From contig NZ_JBGCUE010000002.1 in the NCBI RefSeq assembly GCF_041102575.1, positions 1 to 64,000 on the forward strand: 64,000 nucleotides of DNA, read 5' to 3'. Positions 1 through 8,157 of this stretch are shown here, piece by piece (positions within the stretch are counted from its first letter, which is position 1; the number at the start of each line of letters is the position of its first letter). The notes beneath the pieces are model-generated. The model did no database searches. It was not told the origin of the DNA and was given only the letters and a program-made list of their open reading frames with translations. The translations under genes were made by a program, and so were the position numbers. The stretch comes from Tenuifilum sp. 4138str (GTDB taxonomy: Bacteria > Bacteroidota > Bacteroidia > Bacteroidales > Tenuifilaceae).

Positions 1-32
1 CTCTCCGCTCCCCGCTCCTCCGAACAGGGCTG

Positions 33-64
33 CAAAGGTAGTAACTTTTTCCGTCCCGCGCAAG
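33..64 (-). promoter_or_regulatory. Leftward promoter P1 (rRNA-type)
   Basis: On the minus strand the -7 box TACCTTTG (33-40) matches TAnnTTTG exactly. It is preceded by a 20-base spacer and CTTG (61-64) as the -33 box. A GC-rich leader follows towards position 1. Confidence 0.7.
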
Positions 65-137
65 GGGTTACCCCAAAATTTTTTTTCTCCCCGTTCAGCT
101 CCGCTCCCCCGCGCGCGCTCCCCTCCGAAAGCGGGTG

Positions 138-169
138 CAAAAGTAGAAAAGCGTTTTTAATTACGCAAG
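138..169 (-). promoter_or_regulatory. Leftward promoter P2 (rRNA-type)
   Basis: On the minus strand the -7 box TACTTTTG (138-145) matches TAnnTTTG. It has a 20-base spacer and CTTG (166-169) at -33. Spacer length and the CTTGCG -33 context are the same as in the promoter at 33-64, so the two form a tandem pair about 105 bases apart. Confidence 0.7.
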
Positions 170-338
170 GGTCTATACAGAATATTTTTGTTAAAGAGTG
201 TTTCATGAAAGCCTATCCCCTGATTATCAAACCAAAAATTTCGCTTTCATACTTGAGATAGTTAGTTTTTGGCTAAAAAACGCTATCTTCGCACAATAGT
301 TTATAAATTATAGTATTACAAACTACAATCATATTCAG

Positions 339-1088
339 ATGTCGTTTAAAGAGAAACTCGTAATTATCCCTACCTACAACGAAAGTGAGAACATTTCCCG
401 AATGATTGGCAAGGTAATGTCGCTTGAAGGGAACTTCCATCTTCTTATTGTTGACGATGGCTCACCCGATGGCACGGCCAGTATAGTTAAAGAAAAACAA
501 AAGGAATACCCCGATAGGCTTTTTATGATTGAACGCTCAGGGAAACTGGGATTGGGGACAGCATATATCACTGGATTTAAATGGGCTTTGGCCAATGGCT
601 ATAAGTATGTTTTTGAGATGGATGCGGATTTTTCCCACAATCCCGACGATTTAATTAACCTGTACAATGCCTGCGTTAACGGAGCCGATCTGGCTATTGG
701 CTCGAGGTATGTTAACGGGGTAAATGTTGTGAACTGGCCCATTGGACGTGTGCTTATGTCGTACTTTGCCTCTAAGTATGTACGGATGGTAACAGGAATG
801 AAAGTGATGGATACTACTGCAGGTTTTAAGTGTTACAAAGCCGAAGTGCTAAAGGCTATCAATTTTAACAAGATAAAGCATATAGGTTACGGTTTTCAGA
901 TTGAAATGAAATTCACCGTATGGAAACTTGGCTTCAACATAGTTGAAGTACCTATAATATTTACCGACAGAAAATTTGGCGCTTCAAAAATGAGTGGAGG
1001 TATTTTCAATGAGGCATTATGGGGCGTGGTTAACATGAAACTTAAAAGCCTTTTTGTTTCCTACAAAAAACTTCATGCTTCAAACTAA
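339..1088 (+). CDS. Polyprenol monophosphomannose synthase (GT2, DPM1-like)
   Basis: A 249-residue GT-A family 2 glycosyltransferase that would transfer a mannosyl (or related) unit from a nucleotide sugar to polyprenyl phosphate at the cytoplasmic face of the inner membrane. The N-terminus IPTYNESENI, the DDGSPDGT motif (residues 39-46) and the metal-binding MDADFSHNPDDL (94-105) are typical of the dolichol-phosphate mannose synthase group. There is no C-terminal membrane domain, so it is the short soluble type. The gene starts a plus-strand set: dihydroorotase begins 10 bases after its stop and a lipoprotein follows. A DPM1-pyrC order is familiar in Bacteroidota. The sugar specificity is inferred from the family. 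Confidence 0.88.
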   Translation: MSFKEKLVIIPTYNESENISRMIGKVMSLEGNFHLLIVDDGSPDGTASIVKEKQKEYPDRLFMIERSGKLGLGTAYITGFKWALANGYKYVFEMDADFSHNPDDLINLYNACVNGADLAIGSRYVNGVNVVNWPIGRVLMSYFASKYVRMVTGMKVMDTTAGFKCYKAEVLKAINFNKIKHIGYGFQIEMKFTVWKLGFNIVEVPIIFTDRKFGASKMSGGIFNEALWGVVNMKLKSLFVSYKKLHASN

Positions 1089-1098
1089 ATAACCATAA

Positions 1099-2445
1099 AT
1101 GGGCCGACTTGCCATTATAAATGCTACCATTATTAACGAGGGCAAAACCTTTAAGGGGAACCTTATAGTTAATGGTGAAACCATTGAGCATATTAGTACC
1201 GCCCCATCAAGTGTAGATAAGTTCTTGCCCGAGGAGATAATAAATGCTGAGGGTTTATGGCTTTTACCTGGCGTTATTGACGATCAGGTGCACTTCCGTG
1301 AGCCAGGCCTTACCCATAAGGGTGATATTTACACCGAATCGAAAGCGGCTGTTGCTGGTGGTGTTACATCATTTATGGAGATGCCTAATACAAAACCACA
1401 AACTACAACCATTGAACTACTCCACGATAAATTTAAGATTGCAAGCCAAAAATCGTTAGCCAATTACTCGTTCTATTTAGGAGCCACCAACGATAATATT
1501 GATGAGATTACTAAGGTTGACCCTAGAAATGTTTGCGGATTAAAGGTTTTTATGGGTTCATCAACCGGTAATATGCTGGTTGATAATGAGGATGCGCTTG
1601 AAAAAATCTTTAGGTTCTCACCTACTATAATTACCACACACTGCGAAGACGAGGATACTATCCGCAAAAATCTTGAAAAATACCAAGGGCTATACGGAAA
1701 CAACATCGATATAAAATATCACGCAAGCATAAGGAGCACTGAGGCTTGCTTCCTTTCATCGGCAAAAGCAGTTAGACTGGCAAAAAGACATGGTGCTCGC
1801 CTACATATCCTTCATCTTTCAACAGCCAACGAGCTGGAACTTTTCAACAACAGCATACCCTTGGCCGAGAAAAAGATTACCGGAGAGGTTTGCGTTCACC
1901 ATTTATGGTTTAACGATAATGACTACGACAGGTTGGGCTGGCGTATTAAGTGGAACCCAAGCGTAAAAACTGAAACCGACCGGTTAGCACTCATCCAGGG
2001 TTTAAAAAACAACCTGCTCGATGTAGTGGCCACCGATCATGCCCCACACCTGATTAGTGAAAAAGATAATGTGTACACTAGTTCAGCATCGGGAGGCCCT
2101 ATGGTTCAGCACTCGCTGTTAACTATGCTTGAGCTAAGCAGGAAAGGGTATTTTACGCCTGAACTTGTAGTTGAAAAGATGTGTCACTCCCCAGCCACTC
2201 TTTTCAGGATTGAAAAACGAGGCTTTATACGCGAGGGATACTTTGCCGACCTTGTGCTTGTTAATCCAAATAAATCACAGGCTGTTGCCAAGGAGAACCT
2301 GTACTATAAGTGTGGCTGGTCGCCCCTGGAGGGAGAAACACTTTCACACACAGTTGAAATGACAATTGTAAACGGGAGAATTGTTTACAGTAAAGGAGTT
2401 TTCAATGAAACCATTAAGGGAAAAGCTCTAACCTTTAATCCCTAA
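1099..2445 (+). CDS. pyrC: Dihydroorotase (class I), third step of pyrimidine synthesis
   Basis: A 448-residue amidohydrolase converting N-carbamoyl-aspartate to dihydroorotate. Visible motifs are GVIDDQVHFREPGLTHKGD (about 58-76), CGLKVFMGSSTGN with the expected carbamylated lysine, TTHCEDE, HILHLST and ATDHAPH with the catalytic aspartate. The usual metal-binding HxH near the N-terminus reads Q63-V-H65, so the first histidine is glutamine; the remaining ligands look intact. As I recall, Bacteroides homologues share this change, so it is probably a lineage feature rather than inactivation. It sits between the mannosyltransferase and a small lipoprotein, 4 bases upstream of the latter, and is probably co-transcribed with both. 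Confidence 0.92.
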   Translation: MGRLAIINATIINEGKTFKGNLIVNGETIEHISTAPSSVDKFLPEEIINAEGLWLLPGVIDDQVHFREPGLTHKGDIYTESKAAVAGGVTSFMEMPNTKPQTTTIELLHDKFKIASQKSLANYSFYLGATNDNIDEITKVDPRNVCGLKVFMGSSTGNMLVDNEDALEKIFRFSPTIITTHCEDEDTIRKNLEKYQGLYGNNIDIKYHASIRSTEACFLSSAKAVRLAKRHGARLHILHLSTANELELFNNSIPLAEKKITGEVCVHHLWFNDNDYDRLGWRIKWNPSVKTETDRLALIQGLKNNLLDVVATDHAPHLISEKDNVYTSSASGGPMVQHSLLTMLELSRKGYFTPELVVEKMCHSPATLFRIEKRGFIREGYFADLVLVNPNKSQAVAKENLYYKCGWSPLEGETLSHTVEMTIVNGRIVYSKGVFNETIKGKALTFNP

Positions 2446-2449
2446 ACCA

Positions 2450-2938
2450 ATGAACATTAAGTTTAAGTTGATTTTGCTTGCTATTGTGTTTGGGTCGTGC
2501 AGCAATCTGCAGCCTAAAAATGTAATTGTTGACATTACAGGAAAGGAACAGGACTTAACCTTAATTGCCGATAGCATTAAGTATGAAGTTGTAGTTCAAG
2601 CATCCGAAAACGATATTTGGGAAAGTGAAAGGCTTCAAGGCTACCGGAACCACAAAAGTTTTATTGATGGCACATTTAAAGGTATACTTAGCGGTAAATT
2701 AAAGGTTTTTGACTATACAACTAACGAACCATTGACCGTTGAAGAGGTTAGAAAGATAATTGAAGACAATAAAATAGATGCTTCACAAATTGGCAAGCTA
2801 CTTTTTACGGAAAAGTGGTTTACTGATAAACAAGGGCACCTCCATAAAAAGATACTCTCCATAACCTTTGGTAAATCCGAGTATAGCAAACAAGGAACCT
2901 TTAAAGGATATAGCGCGCTATTCACGGTAAAATACTAG
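2450..2938 (+). CDS. Small lipoprotein of unknown function
   Basis: A 162-residue protein with a lipoprotein signal: a hydrophobic stretch to residue 14, then FGSCS with the acceptor cysteine at 17. I do not recognise a named family. The central segment (ERLQGYRNHKSFIDGTFKG, then LKVFDYTTNEPLTVEEV) has a vague resemblance to repeats in GldN/PorN-type proteins, but too weak to name it. It starts 4 bases after the dihydroorotase stop, so it is probably translated from the same mRNA. It converges with the aspartate kinase gene, the two stops lying 3 bases apart with no obvious terminator between them. Confidence 0.75.
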   Translation: MNIKFKLILLAIVFGSCSNLQPKNVIVDITGKEQDLTLIADSIKYEVVVQASENDIWESERLQGYRNHKSFIDGTFKGILSGKLKVFDYTTNEPLTVEEVRKIIEDNKIDASQIGKLLFTEKWFTDKQGHLHKKILSITFGKSEYSKQGTFKGYSALFTVKY

Positions 2939-2941
2939 GCG

Positions 2942-4219
2942 CTAGCTGGCGTCCATAACAAAGCGTGCAGTACTTCTGGTTCTTTGTTGAAGATAAACAA
3001 CCCGATTGCCAATAAAATCCCCAATTATTTCCGGCGTGTAATGCCGAATGGTTAACAGTTCAAGGTTACTGTTGTAACGAACGGCAAATTCGTGTTTCAT
3101 TTCTTCCAGTGCATCACCAAGCCGGAGCTTATCGTTGTCAACGCAAACGGTAAAGTTTATGGCTGAATTATGCACCATATTAACCTTAATGCGATGTTTA
3201 TATAGCAACGCAAAAATCTTACTGAGGCAATCCTCAATTACAAACGAAAAATCGCGGGGCGAAAGGGTTATTAGAACCTGGTTTCTTTTGAGTACCAACA
3301 CAGGGGGTAGCTTAACGGGAGTGTCGGAATGGGCAATTATAGTTCCCTGAGCATCGGGCTCCATGAACGATTTTACATAAAGGGGTATCTTTTTATTCTG
3401 TATAGGTTTTATTGTTTTTGGGTGAATAATTTGTGCTCCGCAATAGGCAAGCTCAATAGCCTCCTGATACGACACAATGTTAAGCTTAACCGCATTGCTG
3501 AAAATCTTAGGATCGGCGCTTAACACACCTGCAACATCTTTCCAAATGGTTACGTCCTGTGCGTCGAGAAGATTGGCAAGAATGGCAGCCGTGTAATCGG
3601 AACCCTCACGCCCTAGCGTGGTTGTTGTTCCCACCTCAGTTCCTGCTATAAAGCCCTGGGTTAAAAAGATATTTGCCGATGAGAAATCGAACTCACGCTG
3701 GCACAATAGCCGCGATGTTGATTCATCAATTACTCCTTCACGGTAAGATGTATCGGACCTCAGGCATCGCCTTGCATCCACTAAAGTATTGGCAATGCCA
3801 ATAAAATTAAGGTAGTGGCTGACAATCCGGGTAGAGAAGAGCTCGCCGAACGACACAACCTGATCGTAATGGAAATCGTATCCCTTTGTAGGAGCCTGGC
3901 CAAACTGGGTTTCTAACTGGTTGAACAGGGTTTGCAGCTCAGCAATAAGCAAGTGGTTGGAATCCCCCTCAACCAAATCCAGTGCCTCGTTTAGGTGGAA
4001 TTGCTTAATCTCCTTGAGTTTGGTATTCATTGCCGTTAAATCGGCATTCATCCAGTGCATTAAAACCTCCTCGAGCGCATTGGTTGTTTTAGCCATAGCC
4101 GATACAACAATCACTAGATTTTCTGCAGAAAATCTTTTTACAATGTTGGCCAAATTTCTAATAGCACCAGCCGACTTAACCGAGGCTCCGCCAAACTTAA
4201 AGACACGAATGGGTTTCAT
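2942..4219 (-). CDS. lysC: Aspartate kinase (monofunctional)
   Basis: A 425-residue aspartokinase phosphorylating L-aspartate in the first step towards lysine, methionine and threonine. The N-terminal KFGGAS (residues 8-13) is the phosphate-binding motif, and a TTTLGREGSDYTA segment near residues 200-215 is the conserved aspartate/ATP-binding block. The C-terminal third has ACT-like sequence (VLITLSPRDFSFVIED), the usual site of feedback control. There is no homoserine dehydrogenase fusion. I chose the ATG at 4219 over an in-frame TTG at 4237 because it places KFGGAS where the family expects it. The gene is divergent from fructose-1,6-bisphosphatase. Confidence 0.92.
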   Translation of the reverse strand: MKPIRVFKFGGASVKSAGAIRNLANIVKRFSAENLVIVVSAMAKTTNALEEVLMHWMNADLTAMNTKLKEIKQFHLNEALDLVEGDSNHLLIAELQTLFNQLETQFGQAPTKGYDFHYDQVVSFGELFSTRIVSHYLNFIGIANTLVDARRCLRSDTSYREGVIDESTSRLLCQREFDFSSANIFLTQGFIAGTEVGTTTTLGREGSDYTAAILANLLDAQDVTIWKDVAGVLSADPKIFSNAVKLNIVSYQEAIELAYCGAQIIHPKTIKPIQNKKIPLYVKSFMEPDAQGTIIAHSDTPVKLPPVLVLKRNQVLITLSPRDFSFVIEDCLSKIFALLYKHRIKVNMVHNSAINFTVCVDNDKLRLGDALEEMKHEFAVRYNSNLELLTIRHYTPEIIGDFIGNRVVYLQQRTRSTARFVMDAS

Positions 4220-4324
4220 TGCCAAAAAATTTCTCAAACTTACAAAAAAGCAAAGTATTTCCCCTTAACATGTATGTTACTTTTTTTAGAGATTGCTTGT
4301 TAAGGAATGGTATCGCAAACGTTT

Positions 4325-4332
4325 TAAATTTG
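4325..4332 (+). promoter_or_regulatory. Probable -7 element for fbp
   Basis: TAAATTTG matches TAnnTTTG exactly. No good -33 TTTG is seen 19-21 bases upstream. Transcription would begin near 4338-4340, which argues against the TTG at 4340 as the fbp start. Confidence 0.45.
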
Positions 4333-4369
4333 ATTTTTTTTGTATTGCAATGCCTTTGCAACGGAAAAA

Positions 4370-5410
4370 ATGGCTAATTTTACTCACAAATTAGAATTAA
4401 TAACTATCATGCACGGTTACAATGTAAAAACACTAACACAGTTTATAATTGAGAGGCAAGCCGATTTCCCCTATGCTACAGGGGAATTCACCCGGTTGCT
4501 TTACCACGTGGGAGTAGCAGCAAAACTTGTTAACAAGAAGGTTAACAAGGCCGGACTTGTTGACGTTTTGGGCGAGGCGGGAAATATAAACGTGCAGGGC
4601 GAGGAGCAGAAAAAGCTCGACCTGTTGGCCAACTGGCAATTTGTACAAGCGCTTAAAAACAGCAGAGAGTGCTGCGGTGTAGCATCGGAAGAGGACCAGG
4701 AAATAATTACTTGGGACGATGAGCTTAGCCAGGATGGCAACTACATCTTTTGCATGGATCCACTCGATGGCTCCTCCAATATTGATGTAAATGTATCAAT
4801 CGGAACTATTTTTAGCATTTACCGACGGATAAGCCCCCGTGGAACAAAGCCTACCATGGAGGATTTCCTGCAGCCTGGCAATAAACAGGTAGCCGCAGGG
4901 TACGTAATATACGGATCGTCAACTATGCTTGTTTATACCACAGGCCGTGGAGTTTACGGTTTCACCCTTGATCCATCCATAGGTGAGTTTTGCCTATCGC
5001 ACCTTAATATAGTTACGCCACCCGATGGGGCAATATACTCCATAAACGAAGGTAACTATAACCACTTCCCTGAGGGTGTTAAAAAATATATTGAGTATTG
5101 TAAGCAGGAAGATAAGCCCACAAAAAGACCTTACTCTGCAAGGTATATTGGTTCGTTGGTTTCCGACTTTCACAGGAATCTCCTTAAGGGAGGTATTTTC
5201 ATGTATCCGCCAACCGCATCGGCACCAAAAGGCAAGTTGCGCTTAATTTACGAGTGCAACCCTATTGCTTTCCTGGCCGAACAAGCTGGAGGCATTGCCA
5301 CCGATGGTAAAAATAGAATTCTCGACATTAAGCCAGAATCGCTTCACCAAAGAGTTCCTATTTATGTAGGTTCAAAAAATATGGTTCAAAAGCTTCATGA
5401 ATTTTTATAG
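4370..5410 (+). CDS. fbp: Fructose-1,6-bisphosphatase class I
   Basis: A cytosolic gluconeogenic phosphatase converting fructose-1,6-bisphosphate to fructose-6-phosphate. The metal and phosphate-binding segment [13 protein letters not shown] followed by GTIFSIYRR is diagnostic of class I. Later blocks [19 protein letters not shown] and [20 protein letters not shown] also fit. The reading frame is open from a TTG at 4340; ATG codons at 4370 and 4409 are better starts, and the conserved region ([21 protein letters not shown]) begins just after 4409, so 4409 is an equally good choice. It is transcribed away from lysC across a 120-150 base gap. A long non-coding region follows the stop. Confidence 0.93.
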   Translation: MANFTHKLELITIMHGYNVKTLTQFIIERQADFPYATGEFTRLLYHVGVAAKLVNKKVNKAGLVDVLGEAGNINVQGEEQKKLDLLANWQFVQALKNSRECCGVASEEDQEIITWDDELSQDGNYIFCMDPLDGSSNIDVNVSIGTIFSIYRRISPRGTKPTMEDFLQPGNKQVAAGYVIYGSSTMLVYTTGRGVYGFTLDPSIGEFCLSHLNIVTPPDGAIYSINEGNYNHFPEGVKKYIEYCKQEDKPTKRPYSARYIGSLVSDFHRNLLKGGIFMYPPTASAPKGKLRLIYECNPIAFLAEQAGGIATDGKNRILDIKPESLHQRVPIYVGSKNMVQKLHEFL

Positions 5411-5608
5411 AAACCTCAATAAATAAATATGTTATTCGCGCTAAACTGTGGAGCGTAAACATGTTATTCTCCAAATTCCACCACGTTAACCATTAACTAC
5501 TTAATGGATTATATTATCCGAGTTTTTTCAATAGAAGCACAATAAATCATTTAAACAGCTTGTTTCTATTGACTTATCGAAGTAATCCAGACTTATCAAA
5601 ATTTTTAA

Positions 5609-5624
5609 TTCCGAGATCTCGGAA
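5609..5624. repeat. Perfect 16-bp palindrome
   Basis: TTCCGAGATCTCGGAA is a perfect inverted repeat. Its flanks (AAAATTTTTAA on the left, TGATTAAATTTT on the right) are imperfectly complementary, extending the hairpin to roughly 38 bases. It could be a regulator site, a weak terminator or a mobile-element remnant. Confidence 0.6.
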
Positions 5625-5709
5625 TGATTAAATTTTGTTAGTCGATTCGTCAATTTAAAAATTCATATAACCAACTTCCTCCAAAAATGTTTCTGTATCC
5701 ACATTTTTA

Positions 5710-5734
5710 TTAGCCCGTTTGAATTTGTTAATTC
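5710..5734 (+). repeat. Direct repeat copy 1
   Basis: 25 bases beginning TTAGCCCGTTTGAATTTG are identical to 5858-5882. Similarity continues for about 12 more bases on the right with one or two indels. Confidence 0.8.
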
Positions 5735-5857
5735 ATGGTCATTTGGTTTAGCCGTTCACTTTTTACTATTCCTCTAACTTCCTCTAACTCCATCATATTC
5801 TTCTTATTCCGAATCATTCCGAATCATTCAGGTTTATTCCGACTCATTCTTCTAAAA

Positions 5858-5882
5858 TTAGCCCGTTTGAATTTGTTAATTC
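5858..5882 (+). repeat. Direct repeat copy 2
   Basis: Second copy of the 25-base repeat at 5710, offset by 148 bases in the same orientation. The sequence between the copies contains short tandem motifs, so the spacer may have grown by duplication. Confidence 0.8.
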
Positions 5883-6172
5883 TATGGTATTTGGGATTAA
5901 TATTGGTCGTATATAACATTAGCAGTACCTTAATAAAGAAGGGAAAGTAGTTAAATCCAGCTAAAATTTATTTTCAAATAATAATTTGCTCATTTGAAAG
6001 TTGGCTTATTCTATATATTTCATTTTCTGGTTTTTAGGAAAAATTGAAAAAATAATTAAATAAAATTTTTTAATCAATTTATTGTAAATATTTGCATTTT
6101 AAAATAAAATGTTTTTAAATTGCAATTCAAAACAATTAGAAATCAGGAGTTAAAACACTAAACTAACCAACC

Positions 6173-6901
6173 ATGAAAAAAATTACACTCTCAAAAGAGG
6201 AGATTGAAGATCTAAAAGATCTTTACCAATCAGAGATCGATAGGGCACAACGACGAATTGATAGTTTAAAATCAATTTTGCGAAAAATTGAAAAGGGCGA
6301 TTTAGGCGACGAAAAGGAAGTTGCCGCTCCTAAAAAAAGAGGACGCAAACCAAAAGTAAAAGAATCAGCAGAACCCACTGCCCCCAAAAAAAGAGGACGT
6401 CCCAAGAAAATTACAGCCGAGGCCGATAAAAGCGCCCAAACAAAAGAGCCCAAGAAAAGAGGAAGGAAACCAAAAGTAGCCTCAGAAACAAAAACTGAAA
6501 AACCAAAAAAAGGGCGTAAAAAAATAGCTAAGAAAAAGGTTAAAACATCGCCTCCCAAGAAAAGGGGACGGAAACCAAAATCGTTACGAAAGGGTTTAAA
6601 ACCAACCGTTGGGGGCGAAAAAATTAAATGGAACGATTTAATTATCGATATTTTTAAATCGAACGATAAGTTGCTCCAGGCAAAGGACCTTACAGTGGGA
6701 GCTCTTGAAAAACTTCAGCTGCCCGAGGTTGAAAAGGACAGAACCCGTATGGCCGTAGCAACCAATCTTACAAAACTAACAAAATACGAAAAAAAGATTT
6801 TGAAGTACACCCGTCCGGACGATAAAATAGCCTACTACGGTTTGGCAGAATGGTTCAATGAGGATGGAACCCTAAAGCCTGAGTACCAAAATAAATTCTA
6901 A
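6173..6901 (+). CDS. AT-hook, histone-like DNA-binding protein
   Basis: A 242-residue, very lysine-rich protein. Residues 1-45 form a charged, coiled-coil-like helix (LSKEEIEDLKDLYQSEIDRA). Residues about 50-145 contain five basic modules of the AT-hook kind, four with a KKRGRKPK or KKRGRPKK core and one degenerate (KPKKGRKK), separated by acidic/alanine linkers. Residues about 150-242 form a compact domain (KIKWNDLIIDIFKSNDKLLQ) that could be a winged helix. AT-hooks bind the minor groove of AT-rich DNA, so a nucleoid or regulatory role is inferred. I know no characterised orthologue. The gene stands alone after an AT-rich spacer and ends at a terminator. Confidence 0.8.
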   Translation: MKKITLSKEEIEDLKDLYQSEIDRAQRRIDSLKSILRKIEKGDLGDEKEVAAPKKRGRKPKVKESAEPTAPKKRGRPKKITAEADKSAQTKEPKKRGRKPKVASETKTEKPKKGRKKIAKKKVKTSPPKKRGRKPKSLRKGLKPTVGGEKIKWNDLIIDIFKSNDKLLQAKDLTVGALEKLQLPEVEKDRTRMAVATNLTKLTKYEKKILKYTRPDDKIAYYGLAEWFNEDGTLKPEYQNKF

Positions 6902-6921
6902 ATTTCATTCTTTATCGATAA

Positions 6922-6950
6922 AAAGGCCGTAAATTGCGGCCTTTAATTTT
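6922..6950 (+). terminator. Rho-independent terminator of the AT-hook gene
   Basis: Stem AAAGGCCG / CGGCCTTT (6922-6929 and 6937-6944) with a 7-base loop, followed by a T-rich tail. It lies between the AT-hook stop and the methyltransferase start at 6957. Confidence 0.8.
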
Positions 6951-6956
6951 TATATT

Positions 6957-8153
6957 ATGGGAAGTGTATTTGAAACGGCAGGTCGCGCCCTTGGTGAGGT
7001 TGTTTACCAGAATCGAAATTTAGACCAGGTAATATCGTACTGGATTGCTCAAAATAAATTATGGGAGCCCTTTGATAAGTACCAGTTTGCAGTTATTGTG
7101 GAGGAAACAACACGATGGTGGAGGTTGCTGAACGAGCTGCACGATAGCGAATTTCCAAAATTTGGCTCACACACCCATAACATTGTAGCCATTTATACAA
7201 CCCTAACACCCTTTGGATTTCCAGAGGAGCGTAAGATTCCAAAACATTTTAAAAAGAAGCTTCAGAACAAACTTAATCAGCTTTCAAATAACAGGGCAAT
7301 AAAGGAGTCTATTCCCGATTGGCTCGATGAACTAGGTTTTAAGGAACTGGGCGAAAAGTGGCCAAAGGAGATTCATAGCTTAAATCATAAAGCCCCAATA
7401 GTCCTAAGAACAAACCTTTTAAAAACGAACGTTCAAGAGCTTAATAATTTTTTAAAACGTGAGGGGTATAAAACAAAAATAATTCCCAACACCCACGCCA
7501 TACTGCTAACCGAATCGGCCAACATTTTTAAATCCGAGGCATTTAAGCTTGGAATGTTTGAGCAGCAGGATTTTTCATCGCAGCAAGTAGTTCCATTTTT
7601 AAATGTGGAACCGGGAATGCGTGTTATTGATGCTTGTGCCGGGAATGGTGGAAAAACATTGCACCTGGCAAGCCTAATGAATAATCAGGGAAGAATTATT
7701 GCCCTTGATACTGCCCCATGGAAACTTGAAGAGCTTAAAAGAAGGTCAAGAAAGGCTGGGGTTACAAATGTTGAGACCAAAGCCATAGAATCAACAAAAA
7801 CGATAAAACGTTTACAGGATAGTGCCGATAGGTTGCTGATTGACGCCCCATGCTCGGGTCTGGGAGTGCTTAAGCGTAACCCAGACTCCAAATGGCGGTT
7901 GACTCCTGAAAATATTGCTGAGTTACGAAAAACTCAAAGACAAATACTTGAAAAGTATTGGTCAATGATTAAGGTTGGGGGCTGCATGGTTTATGCTACC
8001 TGTAGTATTCTACCGTCTGAGAATGAAGAGCAGGTTAAATGGTTCCTGGATCAAATGAATGGCCGCTTTGTACTGGAAGAGGAAAAAAACCTATCCCCAT
8101 CCCAAACAGGATTTGATGGGTTCTACATGGCTCGACTGAAACGCATTGATTAG
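6957..8153 (+). CDS. RsmB/NOP2-family RNA (cytosine-5) methyltransferase
   Basis: A 398-residue SAM-dependent methyltransferase expected to form 5-methylcytosine in rRNA or tRNA. The N-terminal 140 residues are helical and NusB-like in position. The Rossmann core begins near 213 with VIDACAGNGGKTLHL. Both family cysteines are present: DAPCSGLG (C299, the PC motif) and YATCSILPSENEEQV (C349, the catalytic TCS motif). No PUA domain is evident, so the exact target base is not predictable. The ATG at 6957 lies 6 bases past the upstream terminator tail, so any promoter must overlap the terminator. It converges with miaB, 4 bases between the stops. Confidence 0.88.
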   Translation: MGSVFETAGRALGEVVYQNRNLDQVISYWIAQNKLWEPFDKYQFAVIVEETTRWWRLLNELHDSEFPKFGSHTHNIVAIYTTLTPFGFPEERKIPKHFKKKLQNKLNQLSNNRAIKESIPDWLDELGFKELGEKWPKEIHSLNHKAPIVLRTNLLKTNVQELNNFLKREGYKTKIIPNTHAILLTESANIFKSEAFKLGMFEQQDFSSQQVVPFLNVEPGMRVIDACAGNGGKTLHLASLMNNQGRIIALDTAPWKLEELKRRSRKAGVTNVETKAIESTKTIKRLQDSADRLLIDAPCSGLGVLKRNPDSKWRLTPENIAELRKTQRQILEKYWSMIKVGGCMVYATCSILPSENEEQVKWFLDQMNGRFVLEEEKNLSPSQTGFDGFYMARLKRID

Positions 8154-8157
8154 GTTG

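Larger units (their letters stand above)
1..338. other. Intergenic region with GC-rich leftward leader
   Basis: No coding region is seen in these 338 bases. The first 145 bases are GC-rich and purine/pyrimidine-skewed, unlike the AT-rich remainder. Read on the minus strand they contain two promoter units, each followed by a similar leader that includes TTCGGAGG and GGGGAGCGGAG. Whatever is transcribed lies beyond the left edge; an rRNA operon or another highly expressed stable RNA is the likeliest target. On the plus strand, TATCTTCG at 284-291 is a possible -7 element for the gene at 339, one base off the consensus and without a clear -33 box. Confidence 0.6.
5411..6172. other. AT-rich non-coding spacer
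   Basis: About 760 bases with strongly AT-rich composition and no convincing gene. It contains a perfect 16-bp palindrome (5609-5624), a long direct repeat (5710 and 5858), and short tandem motifs around 5773-5850 (TTCCTCTAAC twice; TTCCGAATCA twice and a third near-copy). The stretch from about 5950 to 6160 is almost pure A/T and probably holds the promoter of the AT-hook gene, though no clean TAnnTTTG box was found. Confidence 0.7.

Noticed and set aside
5735..5950. 71-codon open frame in the AT-rich spacer
   Set aside because: It spans the tandem motifs and the second direct-repeat copy; the product is a run of Ile/Leu/Phe from AT-rich DNA. No promoter or family match.
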